Below the pieces are notes generated by a model. It was given only the letters and a program-made list of their open reading frames with translations. It did no database searches and was not told where the DNA came from. From assembly GCF_000317105.1 (NCBI RefSeq), contig NC_019693.1, positions 1,736,001-1,800,000 on the forward strand: 64,000 nt of DNA, read 5' to 3'. Shown piece after piece: positions 44,885 through 55,100 of this stretch. Source of the stretch: Oscillatoria acuminata PCC 6304. GTDB taxonomy: Bacteria; Cyanobacteriota; Cyanobacteriia; Cyanobacteriales; Laspinemataceae. Positions within the stretch are counted from its first letter, which is position 1. Each line of letters starts with the position of its first letter. Both the position numbers and the translations under genes were made by a program.

Positions 44885-46294
44885 ATGATAGCAAACGAGG
44901 CGATCGCCTTAGAAACCGCACCCTCTTCAACCGCTGAACCCGGAGGCAACGACCCCCATCGCTTTGACGTTCGGGAAGTCTGGTATCCCGTCTATTATCT
45001 CCAAGATTTGGACAAGTCCAAAATCATGAGATTTACCCTATTGGGAGTAGACTTAGCCATTTGGTGGGATAAAACCGGGCAGTCTTGGCGGGCATTTGAA
45101 GATAAATGTCCCCACCGTCTCGCACCTCTATCCGAGGGCAGAATTAATGAACAAGGTTGGATAGAATGTCCCTATCATGGATGGGCATTTTCCGCAACTG
45201 GAAAGTGCGAAACGATTCCTCAACAGAATGAAGGCGGCAAAGCGGAACAGTCAGAAAGAGCCTGCGTGAGGAACTTTCCCACCGCAGAACATCAGGGATT
45301 GTTATTCGTATATGCTGGCAATCCGGAGAATGCAAAACAGACCAAAGTTCCCTTGATTGACCCCTTGGAAGAATCCCCAGACAAGTGGGTTTGTTTGAAT
45401 ACCTTTCGCGACTTACCCTATGATGCTCTCACCCTGTTAGAAAACGTCCTCGATGCCAGTCATATCCCCTATACCCATCATCGCACCGTCGGCAACCGTG
45501 CCAATGCCAGCAAAGTAGACTTAGAAGTAATCGCGGCAGGGAAACAGGGGTTTGAAGGATTATGGGAAGAAGGACCGCGCAAAGGCACATTAGGCAGTCA
45601 GCAGACCCATTTTATCGCACCGGGACTGATGTGGCATGACCTCACCTCCAAACAATTTGGCCGAACGATGACAGTCGTTTATGCTACCCCAATTCGCAAA
45701 GGAGAATGTCGATTATTTGCCCGATTTCCCTTCCAATTTGCCTCAAAAGTTCCAGCAACTTTTATTAAATTAACCCCGCAGTGGTATTCCCATATTGGAC
45801 AGAATGCCATCTTGGAAGATGACCAGATTTTTCTCTACCATCAAGAGCGATATTTAGAAGCAGCCGGAGGGAGTGAGAAAATTGCTAAAGCGTTTTATTT
45901 GCCGACAAAAGCGGATTTGTTTGTGTTGGCATTTCGGAAGTGGGTGAATGAGTATGACGCCGATCCCTTTCCCGGGGAATCCTTTCCGCCTTTGCGATCG
46001 CGAGAAGCGTTACTCGATCGCTATCATTCCCACACCATCCATTGTCGCAGTTGTTCCACCGCCTTGAGGAGAATCCAGAAACTGCGGGAAATGGCAGGGA
46101 TTTTGGCTGCGATCGCCTGGATAACCGCCCCCTTATTAGCCGTCATCGCCACCGAAAACACCATTCCAACGGTTGCTATTTCCACCGGAATTACCCTGGG
46201 ATTAAGCGCACTCTGGTGGGGATTAGGTAAGTTAGAACGCCGGTTCTATGAGGGCCGAGATATCCCACCCAGGAACCTACCCGAGAAGAAGTAA
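44885..46294 (+). CDS. Rieske [2Fe-2S] oxygenase, pheophorbide a oxygenase (PaO/Tic55/Lls1) group
   Basis: 469 residues. Rieske cluster ligands appear as DKCPHRLAPLSEG and IECPYHGWAF (about 75-100). The mononuclear iron site is ENVLDASHIPYTHHRTVGN (about 195-213). The C-terminal part has a CxxC (HCRSCSTALR) as in plant PaO and Tic55, and two hydrophobic helices (about 400-445) that would anchor it in a membrane. Plant PaO opens the chlorophyll ring during degradation; cyanobacterial relatives act on chlorophyll-type or other ring substrates and are not all known. No ferredoxin partner is adjacent. Confidence 0.88.
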   Translation: MIANEAIALETAPSSTAEPGGNDPHRFDVREVWYPVYYLQDLDKSKIMRFTLLGVDLAIWWDKTGQSWRAFEDKCPHRLAPLSEGRINEQGWIECPYHGWAFSATGKCETIPQQNEGGKAEQSERACVRNFPTAEHQGLLFVYAGNPENAKQTKVPLIDPLEESPDKWVCLNTFRDLPYDALTLLENVLDASHIPYTHHRTVGNRANASKVDLEVIAAGKQGFEGLWEEGPRKGTLGSQQTHFIAPGLMWHDLTSKQFGRTMTVVYATPIRKGECRLFARFPFQFASKVPATFIKLTPQWYSHIGQNAILEDDQIFLYHQERYLEAAGGSEKIAKAFYLPTKADLFVLAFRKWVNEYDADPFPGESFPPLRSREALLDRYHSHTIHCRSCSTALRRIQKLREMAGILAAIAWITAPLLAVIATENTIPTVAISTGITLGLSALWWGLGKLERRFYEGRDIPPRNLPEKK

Positions 46295-46484
46295 GAGACC
46301 CGAAATTTCCGGTCTCTACAGTCGTTTCTTCCTGTTGGGTGTCACGACTTCAGTCGTTATCCCCCGTTACCTGTAAGGGCGATGCCTCAATCGCCCCTAC
46401 AGCAATCCCTAATTTCTCCCCATCTGGGTCATTTTATGCTATACAGAGACTAGGCAAAAAATCCCCTATGCCTCCGCTATTGCT

Positions 46485-49400
46485 ATGCAAAACCCCCGCG
46501 ATTTCCTCAAAACCCATAAACTGCTCCTCGGTGGCACTGCGATCTTATCATTAGCTGCCTTCAGTTCCGGTTATACTGCACTAATTTTAGAAGCCAAATA
46601 TGCGATCGCCGGTTCCAACCTCCTCGCCAATGTACTATCAGGAATGATCGCCAATAATGTTGGTGCATTAATCGATAAATTACGCAGCAATCCCGATATT
46701 TTAAAGAATCAAGATTTAGGCAAAGCAACGGGACTGGCGATCGCCCTGGGGATTCGCACGGTTGCTGATGGAAATGAGTTTCCGGAATGGCGGGATATCT
46801 TGTGCGCTTTGGCAGATAAAACCGTTGAGTATTGGCTGAGAATTGACCCCAGCGAACTTGTCGAAGAAGAATTATCCCCCCTGGACGAGAGTCAGATTCG
46901 CTATGCCTTTGCTGCCAATGACGGAGACTATGACAGACTGCGGGTATTAGATGAACCGCAGTGGCAAATTCTCGTCCGAGGGTTGATGCAGCAGCATCAG
47001 AAACACTTGCGGGCAGATGTGGCAGAGTATGAACCGGCAATTGAGGCGATCGCCCGTCACCTGAACGAGGCATTTCCCACAAACCTGCGGGAAGTCTTGA
47101 CAAATGACGCAGTGGGGGAACAGGCATTCAAAAAGATGCTGTTGGACTTAGAGAGAGAAAGCGTGGGGATGTTGCGGCATATCTGCGATCGCCTCGACGA
47201 AATGCCCACTAAAGCCGAAGTCACCACCCTATTGAGGGAACTCGAAACCCGCCTCCCCAAACAAAACTCGGCACAATCGCAACAATCTCCCCCATCCCCC
47301 AAACCTCAATTATGCGACTCCCAGGGAAATCCGATTGCCCGCCTCTACAATCCCCCCAATCTACCCCTTAAATTCCTACTTCGCCCCGAAGAACTTGCCG
47401 GAATCAAGCAGAAATTACTCGGAGACGAGAGTCAGAAACTTGTGAGGATAGGGGTTTCCCCGCCCGTGCTGGTGCATGGGATGGCAGGCATCGGCAAAAC
47501 CGTCTTAGCTGCTGCCGTCGGGCGAGATGATGATGTGCGGCGACGATTTCCTGATGGGGTAGTGTGGGTGACCCTGGGTCAAACCCCGGATATTCTCACG
47601 CTACAAATTGACATTGCTGGTTACCTCCTGGGAGATCGCCCTAATTTTGAAGATACCCAACGGGGGAAAGGGCAACTCCAGGAACTGCTGGAGAATAAAG
47701 CGTGTTTGTTAATTTTAGATGATGTCTGGGAGATGGACCACGCCTTAGCATTTCACATTTTAGGATCCCATCATCAACTTTTGCTGACCGCTCAAAATAC
47801 CGAATCGCTCCACGGCTGGGGGACGCAGAGGCATGAAGTTAGTTGTTTGTCGGAACCCCAAGCATTAGGATTACTGGCAAAGTGGGCGGGAGAACATCCG
47901 GAAACCTTCTTGCCCCCCGAAGCGGCAGAAGTGGCGCAGGAGTGCGGGTATTTGCCCTTAGCGGTGGCAATTTGCGGGGCGATGGTATTTGGGAAACCGC
48001 TGAATCGCTGGCAAACTGTCTTACATAAGTTGCAAACAGCAAATTTAGAGAAACTGAGCCAGCAGTTCCCGGATTATCGTCATCGCAATTTATTCAAAGC
48101 GATCCAAGTCGGCGTCGAGGCACTTCTCCCGGAAGTGGCAGAACGATATCTGGATTTTGCCATTTTTCCGGAAGATACCCCCATCCCGGAAGCGGTGTTA
48201 GTCGGTTTTTGGGCAAGCGAGGGGTTAACGAAAGATGACGTGGAGAAGGTAGTGAATACCCTGGTGCAACGGTCCCTCGCCCGCTGGGACCCCCAAGACC
48301 GGATCACCCTCCATGACTTACAGTTTGACTATGTGCGCAAACAGGTAGGGGACATTTCCCAGGTACAGGAACGGTTTTTAAATAGCTATCGCCAGCGCTA
48401 TCCCCAGGGATATCACACCGTTGAGGATGATGGCTATTTTTTCCGGCATCTCATCACCCATCACCTGCAACACCGCCCAGAGGAAATCCGCCAACTGCTG
48501 TTAGACTTTCGCTGGTTGCAAGCGAAACTGGATGCAATGGATGTCAAGGCGTTGGTGTGGGATTTTGAGTCAGTTCATGAGGGAGAGGCCGGAACCCGAA
48601 ACCCCTTGAGATTGGTGGAAAGTGCCATTCGCATTTCGGCACATATATTAGCAGAAGATAAGACGCAACTGGCCGGACAACTGTTAGGGCGGTTGCTGTC
48701 ATTGGAATCGGGACCCCTACCTGAAATTGAGCGAGTGCTGAATCAGGCAAAAAATTACCAAGCAAAACCCTGGTTCCGCCCGCTAACCAACAGTCTCAAC
48801 CCAGCAGGCGGCGCGCTGTTGCGTACCCTCAACGGGCATAGTTCCTCGGTAAATACGGTCGCCATCACCCCGGACGGCAAACAAGCGGTTTCCGCATCGG
48901 GGGATAAGACACTGAAACTGTGGGATTTGGCAACGGGAGAGGAACTGGCTACCCTCAACGGGCATCGCGCCTCGGTAAATGCACTCGCCATCACCCCCGA
49001 CGGCAAACAAGTGGTTTCCGCATCCAAGGATACCACTCTGAAATTGTGGGATTTGGCAACGGGAAAGGAACTAGCCACCCTCACCGGGCATCGTGACCGG
49101 ATAAATGCAGTCGCCATCATCCCGGACGGCAAACAAGTGGTTTCCGCATCCCGGGATAAGACCCTAAAATTGTGGGATTTGGCAAGCGGTTCAGAAATGG
49201 TCACCCTCACCGGGCATAGTGACCAGGTAACAGCAGTCGCCATCACCCCAGACGGCAAACAAGCGGTATCGGCATCATTGGATAAGACCCTAAAATTGTG
49301 GGATTTGGCAAAGGGAGAGGAACTGGCCATCCTCACCGGGCATAGTTCCTCGGTACAAGCAGTCGCCATCACTCCAGACGGCAAACAAGCGGTTTCCGCA

Positions 49401-50339
49401 TCATGGGATAACACTCTGAAACTATGGGACTTGGCAAGCGGTTCAGAAATGGCCACCCTCACGGGACATCGTTCCTGGGTATATGCAGTTGCCATCACCC
49501 CAGACGGCAAACAAGCGGTTTCCTCATCCCGGGATAACACTCTGAAACTATGGGACTTGGTAAGCGGTTCAGAAGTGGCCACCCTCACGGGACATCGTTC
49601 CTGGGTATATGCAGTTGCCATCACTTCTGACAGCAAACAAGCGGTTTCCTCATCCCGGGATAAGACCCTGAAACTATGGGACTTGGCAAGCGGTTCAGAA
49701 ATGGCCACCCTCATCGGGCATAGTGACTCGGTATATGCAGTTGCCATCACTCCTGGCAGCAAACAAGCGGTTTCCTCATCCCGGGATAAGACCCTGAAAC
49801 TGTGGGATTTGGCAACGGGAGAGGAACTGGCCACCCTCACCGGGCATAGTGACTCGGTACAAGCAGTTGCCATCACACCTTCGGGCAAACAAGCGGTTTC
49901 CGCATCATGGGATAACACTCTGAAACTGTGGGATTTGGCAAGCGGTTCAGAAATGGCCACCCTCACCGGACATCGTGACTCGGTATATGCAGTCGCCATC
50001 ACTCCTGACAGCAAACAAGCGGTATCAGCATCATTGGATAAGACACTGAAACTGTGGGATTTGGCAACGGGAAAAGAAGTGTACACCCTCACCGGACATC
50101 GTGACTCGGTATATGCAGTCGCCATCACTCCTGACGGCAAACAAGTGGTTTCTGTCTCAGAGGATAAGACCCTGAAACTGTGGGATTTAGAAACGGGAGA
50201 AATAGTCGCGAGTTTTAGTGGTGAGAGTGCATTCCTATGCTGTGCCATTGCACCCGATGGGGTGACGGTGGTGGCGGGTGAGGCGTCGGGACGGGTGCAT
50301 TTTTTGCGGTTGGAGGGGTTGGAGAAAGGGGGGAGGTGA
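46485..50339 (+). CDS. NB-ARC/WD40 NLR-like (STAND) ATPase with near-identical WD40 repeats
   Basis: 1284 residues. A hydrophobic segment (about 13-30) stands near the N-terminus, followed by a helical region of unknown type (to about 300). The NB-ARC ATPase has Walker A VHGMAGIGKTVLAA (about 330-342), Walker B CLLILDDVWEMD (about 407-418), LLTAQNTE and GYLPLAVAI, then a helical arm. The WD40 propeller (about 780-1260) has eleven 42-residue repeats ending DKTLKLWDLASGSE or similar, plus a degenerate last blade. Repeats differ mainly two to six residues after the GH, as in fungal HET-type NLRs. Such STAND proteins sense ligands and oligomerise; many act in signalling or phage defence. Its effector is not recognised. 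Confidence 0.9.
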   Translation: MQNPRDFLKTHKLLLGGTAILSLAAFSSGYTALILEAKYAIAGSNLLANVLSGMIANNVGALIDKLRSNPDILKNQDLGKATGLAIALGIRTVADGNEFPEWRDILCALADKTVEYWLRIDPSELVEEELSPLDESQIRYAFAANDGDYDRLRVLDEPQWQILVRGLMQQHQKHLRADVAEYEPAIEAIARHLNEAFPTNLREVLTNDAVGEQAFKKMLLDLERESVGMLRHICDRLDEMPTKAEVTTLLRELETRLPKQNSAQSQQSPPSPKPQLCDSQGNPIARLYNPPNLPLKFLLRPEELAGIKQKLLGDESQKLVRIGVSPPVLVHGMAGIGKTVLAAAVGRDDDVRRRFPDGVVWVTLGQTPDILTLQIDIAGYLLGDRPNFEDTQRGKGQLQELLENKACLLILDDVWEMDHALAFHILGSHHQLLLTAQNTESLHGWGTQRHEVSCLSEPQALGLLAKWAGEHPETFLPPEAAEVAQECGYLPLAVAICGAMVFGKPLNRWQTVLHKLQTANLEKLSQQFPDYRHRNLFKAIQVGVEALLPEVAERYLDFAIFPEDTPIPEAVLVGFWASEGLTKDDVEKVVNTLVQRSLARWDPQDRITLHDLQFDYVRKQVGDISQVQERFLNSYRQRYPQGYHTVEDDGYFFRHLITHHLQHRPEEIRQLLLDFRWLQAKLDAMDVKALVWDFESVHEGEAGTRNPLRLVESAIRISAHILAEDKTQLAGQLLGRLLSLESGPLPEIERVLNQAKNYQAKPWFRPLTNSLNPAGGALLRTLNGHSSSVNTVAITPDGKQAVSASGDKTLKLWDLATGEELATLNGHRASVNALAITPDGKQVVSASKDTTLKLWDLATGKELATLTGHRDRINAVAIIPDGKQVVSASRDKTLKLWDLASGSEMVTLTGHSDQVTAVAITPDGKQAVSASLDKTLKLWDLAKGEELAILTGHSSSVQAVAITPDGKQAVSASWDNTLKLWDLASGSEMATLTGHRSWVYAVAITPDGKQAVSSSRDNTLKLWDLVSGSEVATLTGHRSWVYAVAITSDSKQAVSSSRDKTLKLWDLASGSEMATLIGHSDSVYAVAITPGSKQAVSSSRDKTLKLWDLATGEELATLTGHSDSVQAVAITPSGKQAVSASWDNTLKLWDLASGSEMATLTGHRDSVYAVAITPDSKQAVSASLDKTLKLWDLATGKEVYTLTGHRDSVYAVAITPDGKQVVSVSEDKTLKLWDLETGEIVASFSGESAFLCCAIAPDGVTVVAGEASGRVHFLRLEGLEKGGR
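48821..50200 (+). repeat. eleven tandem 126-base repeats within the NB-ARC/WD40 gene
   Basis: Each unit codes one WD40 blade. Blocks such as GGCAAACAAGCGGTTTCC and AAACTGTGGGATTTGGCAA recur almost unchanged, showing recent duplication or gene conversion among blades. An open frame on the opposite strand over this region is only a shadow of the repeats. Confidence 0.9.
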
Positions 50340-50403
50340 GAAACCGGGTTTCTGTTCTACACCTGGGTGCGGTGGCCAAAGTTAGGGCAGAAACCCGGTT
50401 TCT
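50339..50403. repeat. paired AGAAACCGGGTTTCT palindromes, family D
   Basis: AGAAACCGGGTTTCT at 50339-50353 and AGAAACCCGGTTTCT at 50389-50403, separated by 35 bases. The first overlaps the stop of the NLR-like gene. Similar pairs lie at 51353-51417 and twice at 62070-62219. Confidence 0.75.
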
Positions 50404-50443
50404 GGTTGCTGAATGGGGGTGGAATGGGTTCTGCTGCCCTAAC

Positions 50444-51337
50444 TTAGAATAAACTCGGTTGAATAATCGTTTCATCGAGTCTTTTTTGCGCCATTTCCTG
50501 GTATTTTTTCACCAATTCGCAGCCGATAAAATTTCTTTCATGCTTGAGTGCTACCACCCCGGTTGTCCCGGATCCGGTAAATGGATCGAGGACAATATCG
50601 CCTTTTTGAGTGGAGGCGAATAGGCAGATTTCCACTAAGGGTTCTGGATAGACGGCAAAATGGGTATCCCTGAATTTCCCTAGGGGAATTTCCCAAACCG
50701 TTCTCTTGTTTCTGCCTTTCGGGTGAAACGCTTGATCCCATCGACCATCATGGAGGTTCTGATTTCCGGAGTTTTTGCCATGTTCTGGGGTGCTATTTCG
50801 TTTGCCAAAGTGATTCCTGCCGCCTTTCATTTTGGACTGTTCGGAAAAGGTGACATGAGGTTCCCGAATCGCATCGGCGTCGTAATAGTAGTCACTGGTT
50901 TTAGAAAATAGAAAGATGTATTCATGTTCGGTAGTCGGTCGATTTTTAACCGATGAAGGCATGGCATTGGGCTTTTTCCAAATGATATCGCTGCGGAGAA
51001 TCCATCCGCTATCTTTCAAGGCAAATGCCACCCGCCAAGGAACGCCGATGAGTTGTTTGTTTCTGTAGGTGTCGCCTAAGTTGACCCAGAGGAGTCCATT
51101 CTCTTTCAGTTTGGGCTTTAATCGGTCAAAGCAAGTCACCAAGTTTTGAATATAATCGGTGAGGTTTTGTTCTCTGCCAATTTCATGGGGACTGTCTTGT
51201 TGTCCGGTATAGTTTCTATGGCCGAAATAGGGAGGGCTAGTTATGATGGTTTGGATGCAATTATCGGGAATGATTGCAGAGGCAGTGCGGATATCTCCGT
51301 GAATGACTGTGTTGATGAGGGGGGGTAGGTTAGGCAT
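50444..51337 (-). CDS. orphan DNA methyltransferase, beta-class (m4C/m6A type)
   Basis: 297 residues. Catalytic motif IV TSPPYFGHRNY lies near residue 33 and SAM motif I DPFTGSGTTGVVAL near 255. This order (IV before I) defines the beta class; the TSPPY form is more usual for N4-cytosine enzymes, but adenine cannot be excluded. The middle (KGGRNHFGKRNSTPEHGKNS) is the likely target recognition region. No restriction enzyme gene is adjacent, so it is an orphan. The last five residues QPSLF resemble the sliding-clamp binding pentapeptide. Flanked on both sides by family D palindrome pairs (50339 and 51353), which may mark a mobile cassette. Confidence 0.88.
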   Translation of the reverse strand: MPNLPPLINTVIHGDIRTASAIIPDNCIQTIITSPPYFGHRNYTGQQDSPHEIGREQNLTDYIQNLVTCFDRLKPKLKENGLLWVNLGDTYRNKQLIGVPWRVAFALKDSGWILRSDIIWKKPNAMPSSVKNRPTTEHEYIFLFSKTSDYYYDADAIREPHVTFSEQSKMKGGRNHFGKRNSTPEHGKNSGNQNLHDGRWDQAFHPKGRNKRTVWEIPLGKFRDTHFAVYPEPLVEICLFASTQKGDIVLDPFTGSGTTGVVALKHERNFIGCELVKKYQEMAQKRLDETIIQPSLF

Positions 51338-51352
51338 GATTTTTGAGGGTTG

Positions 51353-51417
51353 AGAAACCGGGTTTCTTGCGACAATTTGGGTGAAGTAGCAACAGTTATG
51401 GCAGAAACCGGGTTTCT
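51353..51417. repeat. paired AGAAACCGGGTTTCT palindromes, family D
   Basis: AGAAACCGGGTTTCT at 51353-51367 and 51403-51417, with the spacer GGTGAAGTAGCAACAGTTAT that is related to spacers at 62070-62219. It lies 16 bases upstream of the methyltransferase start. Confidence 0.75.
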
Positions 51418-51527
51418 GGTTCTTTGTAGACGGATTCCTGTGGGCAATTAACTTGATTAATCATCCCGCAATTCATCAGCGAACAATTGAAAACGACTGA
51501 AACAATAACTGCTGGAGGTTAAAACCC

Positions 51528-51800
51528 TAGCCCTGTCAAGGTGGTAAATTGAATCGTGTCTCATCCCGGTTTTTTGTAGGGGCGTATTGCATAAATTCTC
51601 TTTATCCGTCAATGGAATCGTGCCTCATCCCGGTTTTTTGTAGGGGCGTATTGCATAAATTCTCTTTATCCGTCAATGGAATCGTGCCTCATCCGGGTTT
51701 CTTGTAGGGGCGTATTGCATACGCCCCTGGGGCCTGCGCATTGCGCCCCTACAAGAAACAATGATTTTTGGTCATTAAATTTACCACCTTGACAGGGCTA
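51528..51800. repeat. MITE-like element, family C, copy 2, with an internal triplication
   Basis: Ends TAGCCCTGTCAAGGTG and CACCTTGACAGGGCTA as in copy 1 (43810-43931). Inside, a 64-base unit beginning near AATCGTGTCTCATCCCGG and ending TTCTCTTTATCCGTCAATGG occurs twice, and its first half a third time, before the common hairpin GTAGGGGCGTATTGCATACG. The extra length relative to copy 1 is due to this tandem duplication. Confidence 0.8.
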
Positions 51801-51816
51801 GGTTGTAACCCCCAGC

Positions 51817-51972
51817 GTAGCGGCGCTCATAGAAGCGCCGCTACAGTCGTCTAAAGACGACTAAAAATACCACGGGATAAGACTTTCAGTCGGATTTATC
51901 CGACTTTAGCTGTTAGGCGGGGGTTTGAACCCCCGCCGGGTGTTGCTACTGGGGATAACGACTGAAGTCGTT
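51817..51972. repeat. five consecutive perfect or near-perfect hairpins
   Basis: Dyads at 51817-51844 (GTAGCGGCGCT/AGCGCCGCTAC), 51845-51862 (AGTCGTCT/AGACGACT), 51888-51905 (AGTCGGAT/ATCCGACT), 51916-51937 (GGCGGGGG/CCCCCGCC) and 51957-51972 (AACGACTG/AGTCGTT). They form a dense non-coding hairpin cluster between the methyltransferase and the 8-PAS kinase. A degenerate reverse family E unit follows at 52020-52105. Confidence 0.75.
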
Positions 51973-52112
51973 ACTACGAACTGGGGAGAATTATTGATAG
52001 TTTAAACAAGATTTCATGGATGAGCCCGCGCAGGGTTCTGGTGAGCACAGTCGAACCACGGGCTTTGTTTGTGTAGCCCCAGCCTTTAGGCTGTGGGGCG
52101 GGTAAAATGAGG

Positions 52113-55100
52113 TTAGTTTTTCCTTTGAACAATGGGGATTTGGATGATGAATTCGCTACCTTGTCCCGGTGCGGTGATGCAGTCTAAAATACCGTTGTGT
52201 TTTTCTACTACAATTTGATAGCTGATGGCTAATCCGAGTCCTGTTCCTTTGCCTACGGGTTTGGTGGTGAAGAAGGGGTCGAAGAGGCGGGCTTTGATTT
52301 GTTCGGTCATGCCGGGTCCGTTGTCGGCGATGTGGATGATGGCCCGATCGCCTCGAACTTCGGTGCTAATCCGAATGGTGGGCAAGGTTTCTACGGTTTC
52401 TGATGGATTGCTTTCTAAGGCGTCGATCGCATTGTTAATAATATTCATCAAAACTTGATTCATCTGCGACGCATAGCACTCAATCAAGGGCAATTCCCCA
52501 TACTCTTTAATCAGTTCTATACTATGCCGATCGCCTTTGGGTTTAAACCGATTTTGCAAAATTAACAGGGTATTCTCTATCCCTTCATGGAGGTCTACTT
52601 CTTTCATATCTGCTTCGTCTAAACGGGAGAAGTTGCGTAAACTTAAAACAATTTTGCGGATGCGATCAGTTCCCATTTTCATGGAGGCGAGAATTTTCGG
52701 CAAATCTTCGGTAATATAGTCCAATTCTAGGTCGGTAATTGCTTCTTCCAATTCTGCCTCGGGGTTGGGATAAGTTTCCTGATATAGGCGAATGATACTC
52801 AGCAAATCCTCTGTATAATTCGTCAAATGGGTGAGGTTGCCGTGAATAAAGTTCACCGGATTATTGATTTCATGGGCGACTCCGGCGACTAATTGGCCTA
52901 AACTGGACATTTTTTCCGTCTGGATCAATTGAGATTGGGTTTGTTGCAACTCCTCTAAGGTATTCTGTAATTGTTCGGCTTGTTCTTGGGCTTCGCGGGC
53001 GCTCTCTTGGGCTTGGCGGTATAAATCAGCTTGGTACAGGGCGATCGCCAACCGTTCCGCTACCGCTTGCAACAATTCTACCTCCCAGTCTTGCCAATGG
53101 CGGGGTTGCTGGTGGGTTCCGCAAATCAGGCAACCGATATCTCCCGATGAGGTTTCAATGCTGACGACGACAATGGCTCGATATCCCCAGTCGGTATAAA
53201 CTGCTTGCAACCCTAGATCAGGCTCACAGGTCAAATCATCGGACCGAATCAGTTCCCCGTTGGCAAATTTTACTTCGAGGGGATTCCCGTCAACCTGGTA
53301 GCGCCCGATCCGACTTTCTAGTTCAGGTGCTTTGACTTCGGTGACGATTTCCCAGAAAAGGGGGGTACTACAGCAGCGATACCAGATAAAACTAGAGCGT
53401 TCTAGTTCTAATAATTGGTAAAGCTGTTGAACCACGGTTTCCAGGATGGTATTCACCTCTAGAGAGTTGCGAATATCACTAGAAATCCGGTTAATCAGGG
53501 ATTCTCGATTCGCCAGTTGTCGGGATTCGGCTTCGGATTGGCGGAGGGCATTTTCCGCTTGTTTGCGATCGCTCACATCGACGCCAATCCCCCATCCGGA
53601 CCAGCCGGGAATCGGGAATTGTTTGGAAATATTAGACCAAACAATGGTTTTAATTGTGCCATCTTTGGCAGTGAGGTCCAGTTCCCAGTTCCGGTAATGA
53701 TTATCGAGTTTCGCCATTTGAGTGAAGATGGCTTCCCGTTGGGCAGAGTCCGGATACAACATCTCCACCGCGTGGGGATTGCCGACTATTTCCTCGGCAC
53801 TATAGCCAGTAACTCTTTCACCCTCGCGGTTCCAGGCGACAAATTGTCCCTCGGCATCGAAAGCATTCATCATCACGGGCATATTTTCTAGGATGCCTCG
53901 CAGGTATTCTTCCCGCTGTTTGAGGGCGGTTTCGGCCTCTTTCAGGGCGGTGATATTTTGAGCGACTAACATTCCGGCAAAGATTTCCCCATTGGTATGG
54001 GTAACAGGCAGCACATGGACCAGATAAATTCTCTGGTAAAAGGGGAATTCAAAAACTCCCGTCTCACCGGCGAGGGCGTTTCGATACATGGATTCTAACA
54101 TGGCGGCGGTTTCCGGAGGCCAGAATTCCCAGATGGTTTTGCCTTCCATCTCGGTTTTGGAAAAGCCGATTTCGTCTAATTCCCGTCCATCCACGAAGGT
54201 ATAACGCAATTCTGGATCAAAGAGGCAGATGCCACCATTGGGGAAGTTGCGGGCGATCGCCCGATAGAGTTCTTCACTGCGGCGCAGGGCTTCTTCGGCT
54301 TCGTGACTGGCGGTGATATCATGGGCGGTCCCGATGAGTTTAACCAGTTCGCCCTCGTCGTTAAAAATGGGTTGGGCTTTGGAGGAGATAAATTTGATAG
54401 CACCATCGGGAAACAGCATTCGGTGTTTACATTCATAGGGTTGCTGTTGTGCGAGGGCCTCCTCAATTACAGTTTTGAGGGATTCACGGTCCTCGGGATG
54501 TACCCGTTCCAAAAACCCTTCATAACTCAGTCCTAATTCCGGTTGTTCGACCTGATAAATGCGTAAGAGTTCATCGGACCAATCCACATCGTATGTGTTC
54601 AAATCGCATTGCCAGGACCCGATATGAGCCACTTGTTGAGCGAGAGCTAGTTGCAAGGCATTACGCTGCAGGCTTTCTTCAGCTTGTTTGCGTTCGGTAA
54701 TGTCCCGGATGATGGTAGAAAAATATTCCACGGTGCCGCTTTCGGACCGATGGCTCATAATTACCTGCAAAACGGGGATTTCCCGACCATCATGGGCCAG
54801 AAAACCCGTTTCACCACTCCAAACCCCGTCTTGGATGGCGGTAGGCAAGGCTTCATTAAACATGAAGGACTGCCATGATTCTGGAATAAATCCTGAGATG
54901 TGTTGAGTTGTGATATCATCATCCGCCTCTAAACCCACGACCCGCCGCCCTGTCTGGTTGAGGTAGAGGACGACTCCGTTGGCATCGGAAATCCCGACGA
55001 AATCGGGGGTGGCTTCCAAAATGGTGATCAGTCGTTCCCGCTCTTTTTCGGCTTCTTTGCGATCGGTGATATCGGTGACAATTCCATCCATGCGGATCCC

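Noticed and set aside
48755-50248. 497-codon open frame on the minus strand, opposite the WD40 repeats
   Set aside because: It is a regular shadow of the 126-base repeats (its protein is a 42-residue periodic pattern of VMATAYTES and FRVLS), and the plus-strand frame is a clear WD40 protein.
51916-51937. tRNA T-arm-like GGTTTGAACCC
   Set aside because: It is the loop of a simple G+C-rich hairpin, with no acceptor, D or anticodon arms around it.
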